Assembly (NCBI RefSeq): GCF_030150205.1
Contig: NZ_JASLGT010000034.1
Location: 124,001-188,000, forward strand
Length of the DNA: 64,000 bases
Source: Niabella sp.
GTDB taxonomy: Bacteria; Bacteroidota; Bacteroidia; Chitinophagales; Chitinophagaceae
Direction of reading: 5' to 3'
Positions 61,606-64,000 of this stretch are shown here, in pieces (positions within the stretch are counted from its first letter, which is position 1; every line of letters begins with the position of its first letter). The notes below the pieces were generated by a model. It had not been told where the DNA came from. It did no database searches and worked only from the letters and a program-made list of their open reading frames with translations. A program made the position numbers and the translations under genes.

Positions 61606-62262
61606 ATGGAAGCAATGACGGATATTTTTGAAATAACAGATCTGTACAAGGCCCTGCTGGCATTGCTTGCCGGCGTGATCCTTGGACTGGAGCGCGAGCT
61701 GAAGGACAAAGCAGCGGGGCTCAAGACCATTTCTGTGATCTGCCTGGGTTCGGCCTTGTTCTCTATTTTATCCTTAAAAGTAATGGGCCCCGATGCCGAT
61801 GGGGCGCGGATCGCCTCCTATGTAGTCAGTGGTATCGGCTTCCTGGGTGCCGGCGTGATCTTTAAAGACGGTGCCGGGGTATCGGGCTTAACCACGGCCA
61901 GTGTGATCTGGATGGCGGCAGCGGTTGGAATGTCTATTGGCTTTGGGAAGATCTACCTAGCGGCGATTTTCCTGGCTACCTGTTTATTGATTATTTATAC
62001 CGGGCGCTATCTGAACCTGGCACTTTTTTCGGGCAGAACCAACCGCCTGTTAAAGATTGTGCTGGTACACAATAACACCCAGGTAAAGGATGAAATTATC
62101 CGCAATCTAAGACCGTATATATCCCGGTTTGAACAGGTAAAACTGGAGTCCTTTCCGGAGAAAATGATTGTTTCGCTCAATTTAATGATTCCCACCAAAA
62201 AGTTATCGCAGCTCGAAGATTACCTGGTAAAGGAGCACCGGATTGAAAGTTTTGAGTTGTAG
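61606..62262 (+). CDS. MgtC/SapB family membrane protein
   Basis: 218 aa. Four to five hydrophobic helices in residues 10-150: ALLALLAGVILGLERELKDKAAGLKTI (the conserved LGxERE motif), GSALFSILSL, VSGIGFLGAGVIFKDGAGVSGLTTAS (the GFLGAG motif) and AIFLATCLLIIYTG. A soluble ACT-like tail of about 75 residues follows (LLKIVLVHNNTQVKDEIIRNLRPY). MgtC proteins are linked to growth at low magnesium and modulation of ATP synthase. A second ATG is at 61615. Confidence 0.93.
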   Translation: MEAMTDIFEITDLYKALLALLAGVILGLERELKDKAAGLKTISVICLGSALFSILSLKVMGPDADGARIASYVVSGIGFLGAGVIFKDGAGVSGLTTASVIWMAAAVGMSIGFGKIYLAAIFLATCLLIIYTGRYLNLALFSGRTNRLLKIVLVHNNTQVKDEIIRNLRPYISRFEQVKLESFPEKMIVSLNLMIPTKKLSQLEDYLVKEHRIESFEL

Positions 62263-62330
62263 ATAAACAATGCTGTGTTCCCGGAAAATAATGGTAAATT
62301 ACAGGTATTATAAATCCAAAACATGCCTTT

Positions 62331-63962
62331 ATGAATTGCCGTTTAGTAACAGCTGTTTTATTATTTCTGGCGCATTCATTTTCGTATAGCCAGGTAAAGA
62401 CACAAGTACCTCCCTATGTACTGAGCTGGTTTCAGCAGCATCTGGAAAAATCTTCAAAGCAGGTGCTCCAAAATATTGACAGTAACGATTTTTTCTTCAG
62501 GGATTCCTTTCGGCTGGTGGGGTATTTGAAAGGTTATGATATTTCCCAGAAGTTTAAAACGGGGATTATCTATATCAAAAATGATTTAAATGGTATGGAT
62601 TTTCCAACTGTGGTAAAGATTTATGAAGATGGTAGGTTTGAAACAACGGTGCCCATGTGGTATCCCAAAGTGTTGAATATGGATTTAAAAGACATATGGG
62701 TAACCTTTTATGCAGAACCAGGGCAAGTGCTGGCAATGGTGCTGGACTGGCAAGCGTTTCAGAAAAACGAAAAGGATAGATCGGTATTTAAATATTACGG
62801 ACCGCTTGCAGAAATAAATACGCAGTTAAATCAATTTCCAGCTGTGGAGTTGGATTATGATCAGCTGGCTAAGGATGTAACAACAGTAACCCCTGAACTG
62901 TTTAAAAACCGTGTGCTTAAGAACTGGGATGAGCAACGCAGTAAATTGGATGCTGGGTTATCCGGGAATAATTATCCCGTCAAGTTAAAAAGACTGATTA
63001 AAGCGAAGCAGGATATGGATTTTACTCTTTTTATTTTGAGCTATACAATGCATAGAAGATTTGAAAAGATGTCAGATTCAACAAACAATGCCCTGAAAGA
63101 GCCCCTGCCTGCTGATTTTTTTGATTTCCTGAAACGCCTGGACCAAAATAATAATGCCCTGATGATCTCTACAGAATTTTATTATTTGATCAATCGCCTG
63201 GAATATGAGGAAGCTTTCAATGCGGTAAATAATTTTTTTAATAAATTCTGGGGAGCGCCTTTGGAAAAGGAGCGGAAAATGAATCGCCTTCGTGATTCCA
63301 TAAGCCGAACTATATTTTACATGGAGAAAGGGAGGATTTATGACGCCTTAAAATTACAGTATGCGCTAAAAGCATACAGATATAGTCTGCAAAACAATGA
63401 TTCTTTAAAAGTCCAGTATAACGAAGAACTGAAAGCAACGCTGGAGAACGATTTTTACAAAGCCGAAGCCGATTTTATACTTGCGCGCTCCAAAGCACTG
63501 GATTCAGGAAAAGGATTTAATATGCCTGCATCTTATGCGGGATCGGTATTAAAGAAGATCGTTGCACCATATAAAGGGAAAACAATTTTTATCGATTTTT
63601 GGGCCACAACCTGTGCTCCCTGTGTTGGTGGTATTAAAAATATGAAGCTCACAAGACAAAAGTATAAGAATAATCCTGATTTTGTTTTTTTGTTTATTAC
63701 CTCTGAAAACGAGTCTCCTAAAAAAGATTATGACGATTTTATAAAAGAACAGGAACTGGAAAATACTGTTTACCTGAATATAGATGATTACAGATATTTA
63801 AGGGAATTATTCCGTTTCAATGGTATTCCAAGGTATGCTGTTGTCAGTGACAAAGGGGCGATTATTAACGACAATTTTCAAGTGGGTCTGTTTGAAGATG
63901 AATTACCACGTTTGCTACCGAAGTACAGAAAAGATACCGGGAAAATGGATAGGATCAAATAG
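62331..63962 (+). CDS. TlpA-like thioredoxin-fold protein, exported
   Basis: 543 aa, signal peptide MNCRLVTAVLLFLAHSFSYS. Residues 30-400 are a helical and beta region with no clear family, common in Bacteroidota TlpA-like proteins. The thioredoxin domain starts near 410: FIDFWATTCAPCVGG with the redox pair C428 and C431, and the cis-Pro loop GIPRY (P500). Predicted periplasmic thiol-disulfide oxidoreductase. The stop is 38 bp before the window end. Confidence 0.92.
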   Translation: MNCRLVTAVLLFLAHSFSYSQVKTQVPPYVLSWFQQHLEKSSKQVLQNIDSNDFFFRDSFRLVGYLKGYDISQKFKTGIIYIKNDLNGMDFPTVVKIYEDGRFETTVPMWYPKVLNMDLKDIWVTFYAEPGQVLAMVLDWQAFQKNEKDRSVFKYYGPLAEINTQLNQFPAVELDYDQLAKDVTTVTPELFKNRVLKNWDEQRSKLDAGLSGNNYPVKLKRLIKAKQDMDFTLFILSYTMHRRFEKMSDSTNNALKEPLPADFFDFLKRLDQNNNALMISTEFYYLINRLEYEEAFNAVNNFFNKFWGAPLEKERKMNRLRDSISRTIFYMEKGRIYDALKLQYALKAYRYSLQNNDSLKVQYNEELKATLENDFYKAEADFILARSKALDSGKGFNMPASYAGSVLKKIVAPYKGKTIFIDFWATTCAPCVGGIKNMKLTRQKYKNNPDFVFLFITSENESPKKDYDDFIKEQELENTVYLNIDDYRYLRELFRFNGIPRYAVVSDKGAIINDNFQVGLFEDELPRLLPKYRKDTGKMDRIK

Positions 63963-64000
63963 GTTCGCCTGAATAGCCGGAGGCTGTGCTGAATGCTCAG

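Overview
The window looks like chromosomal DNA of a Bacteroidota bacterium, probably family Chitinophagaceae. I infer this from the SusC/SusD pair, lipoproteins with LASC/VAC/QSC lipoboxes, promoters of the TTTG-N19-TAnnTTTG type, near absence of Shine-Dalgarno sequences, and house-keeping proteins (RimO, RecN, GrpE/DnaJ, ParC) of Bacteroidota type. No rRNA, tRNA, insertion sequence or CRISPR array was recognised.

Layout. 1-793: 3' part of a conserved hypothetical gene. 1281-6880 (minus): a visibly AT-rich four-gene run (HTH regulator, Fic protein, a 105-aa orphan, and a 1080-aa protein joining an N-terminal PD-(D/E)xK-like nuclease to a STAND/NACHT-type P-loop NTPase and a large unknown C-terminus). 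This is the best candidate for an undescribed anti-phage system. 7055-7968: an unknown protein followed by a SymE-like AbrB-fold toxin. 7969-10085: about 2 kb of intergenic DNA with an inverted hairpin pair, three exact-period 180-bp repeats, 11-bp and 10-bp helically phased arrays, and a nested 64-nt hairpin.

10086-23051: a polysaccharide utilisation locus (SusC-like transporter, SusD-like lipoprotein, two surface lipoproteins with discoidin-like C-termini, a decayed GH92 tail behind 175-bp repeats, a six-hairpin glycosidase and a GH92 enzyme with an extra N-terminal region), pointing to an alpha-mannose-containing glycan. 23097-34506: a mix of an M1 aminopeptidase, FAD oxidoreductase, rimO, a PqaA-like protein, a RibD/DHFR-like reductase, small unknowns and an AraC regulator. 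34598-39632: an oxidoreductase cluster (SDR, LysR/MdaB divergent pair, aldo/keto reductase, VOC protein) with a GxxExxY protein, interleaved with palindromic repeat clusters. 39909-43157 (minus): GH16 then GH29, a second small glycan locus.

43631-55318, mostly minus: E2 acyltransferase, dCTP deaminase, phosphopantetheinyl transferase (plus), RecN, zinc-ribbon protein with Nif3, and two paralogous secreted proteins with an MG2-like N-terminus and a TonB-plug-like C-terminus but no barrel. 55522-63962 (plus): grpE-dnaJ, a DUF1835 protein, a HigBA-type toxin-antitoxin pair, topoisomerase IV subunit A, an MgtC/SapB membrane protein with a hairpin leader, and a TlpA-like thioredoxin-fold protein.

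Intergenic DNA is unusually repetitive. Two families recur: an 80-90 bp palindromic unit (CCCGCAGAT...ATCAGCGGG) in at least 14 copies, and CTGANNN heptanucleotide arrays at six places. All assignments are from reading the sequence; no database search or computed statistic was used.
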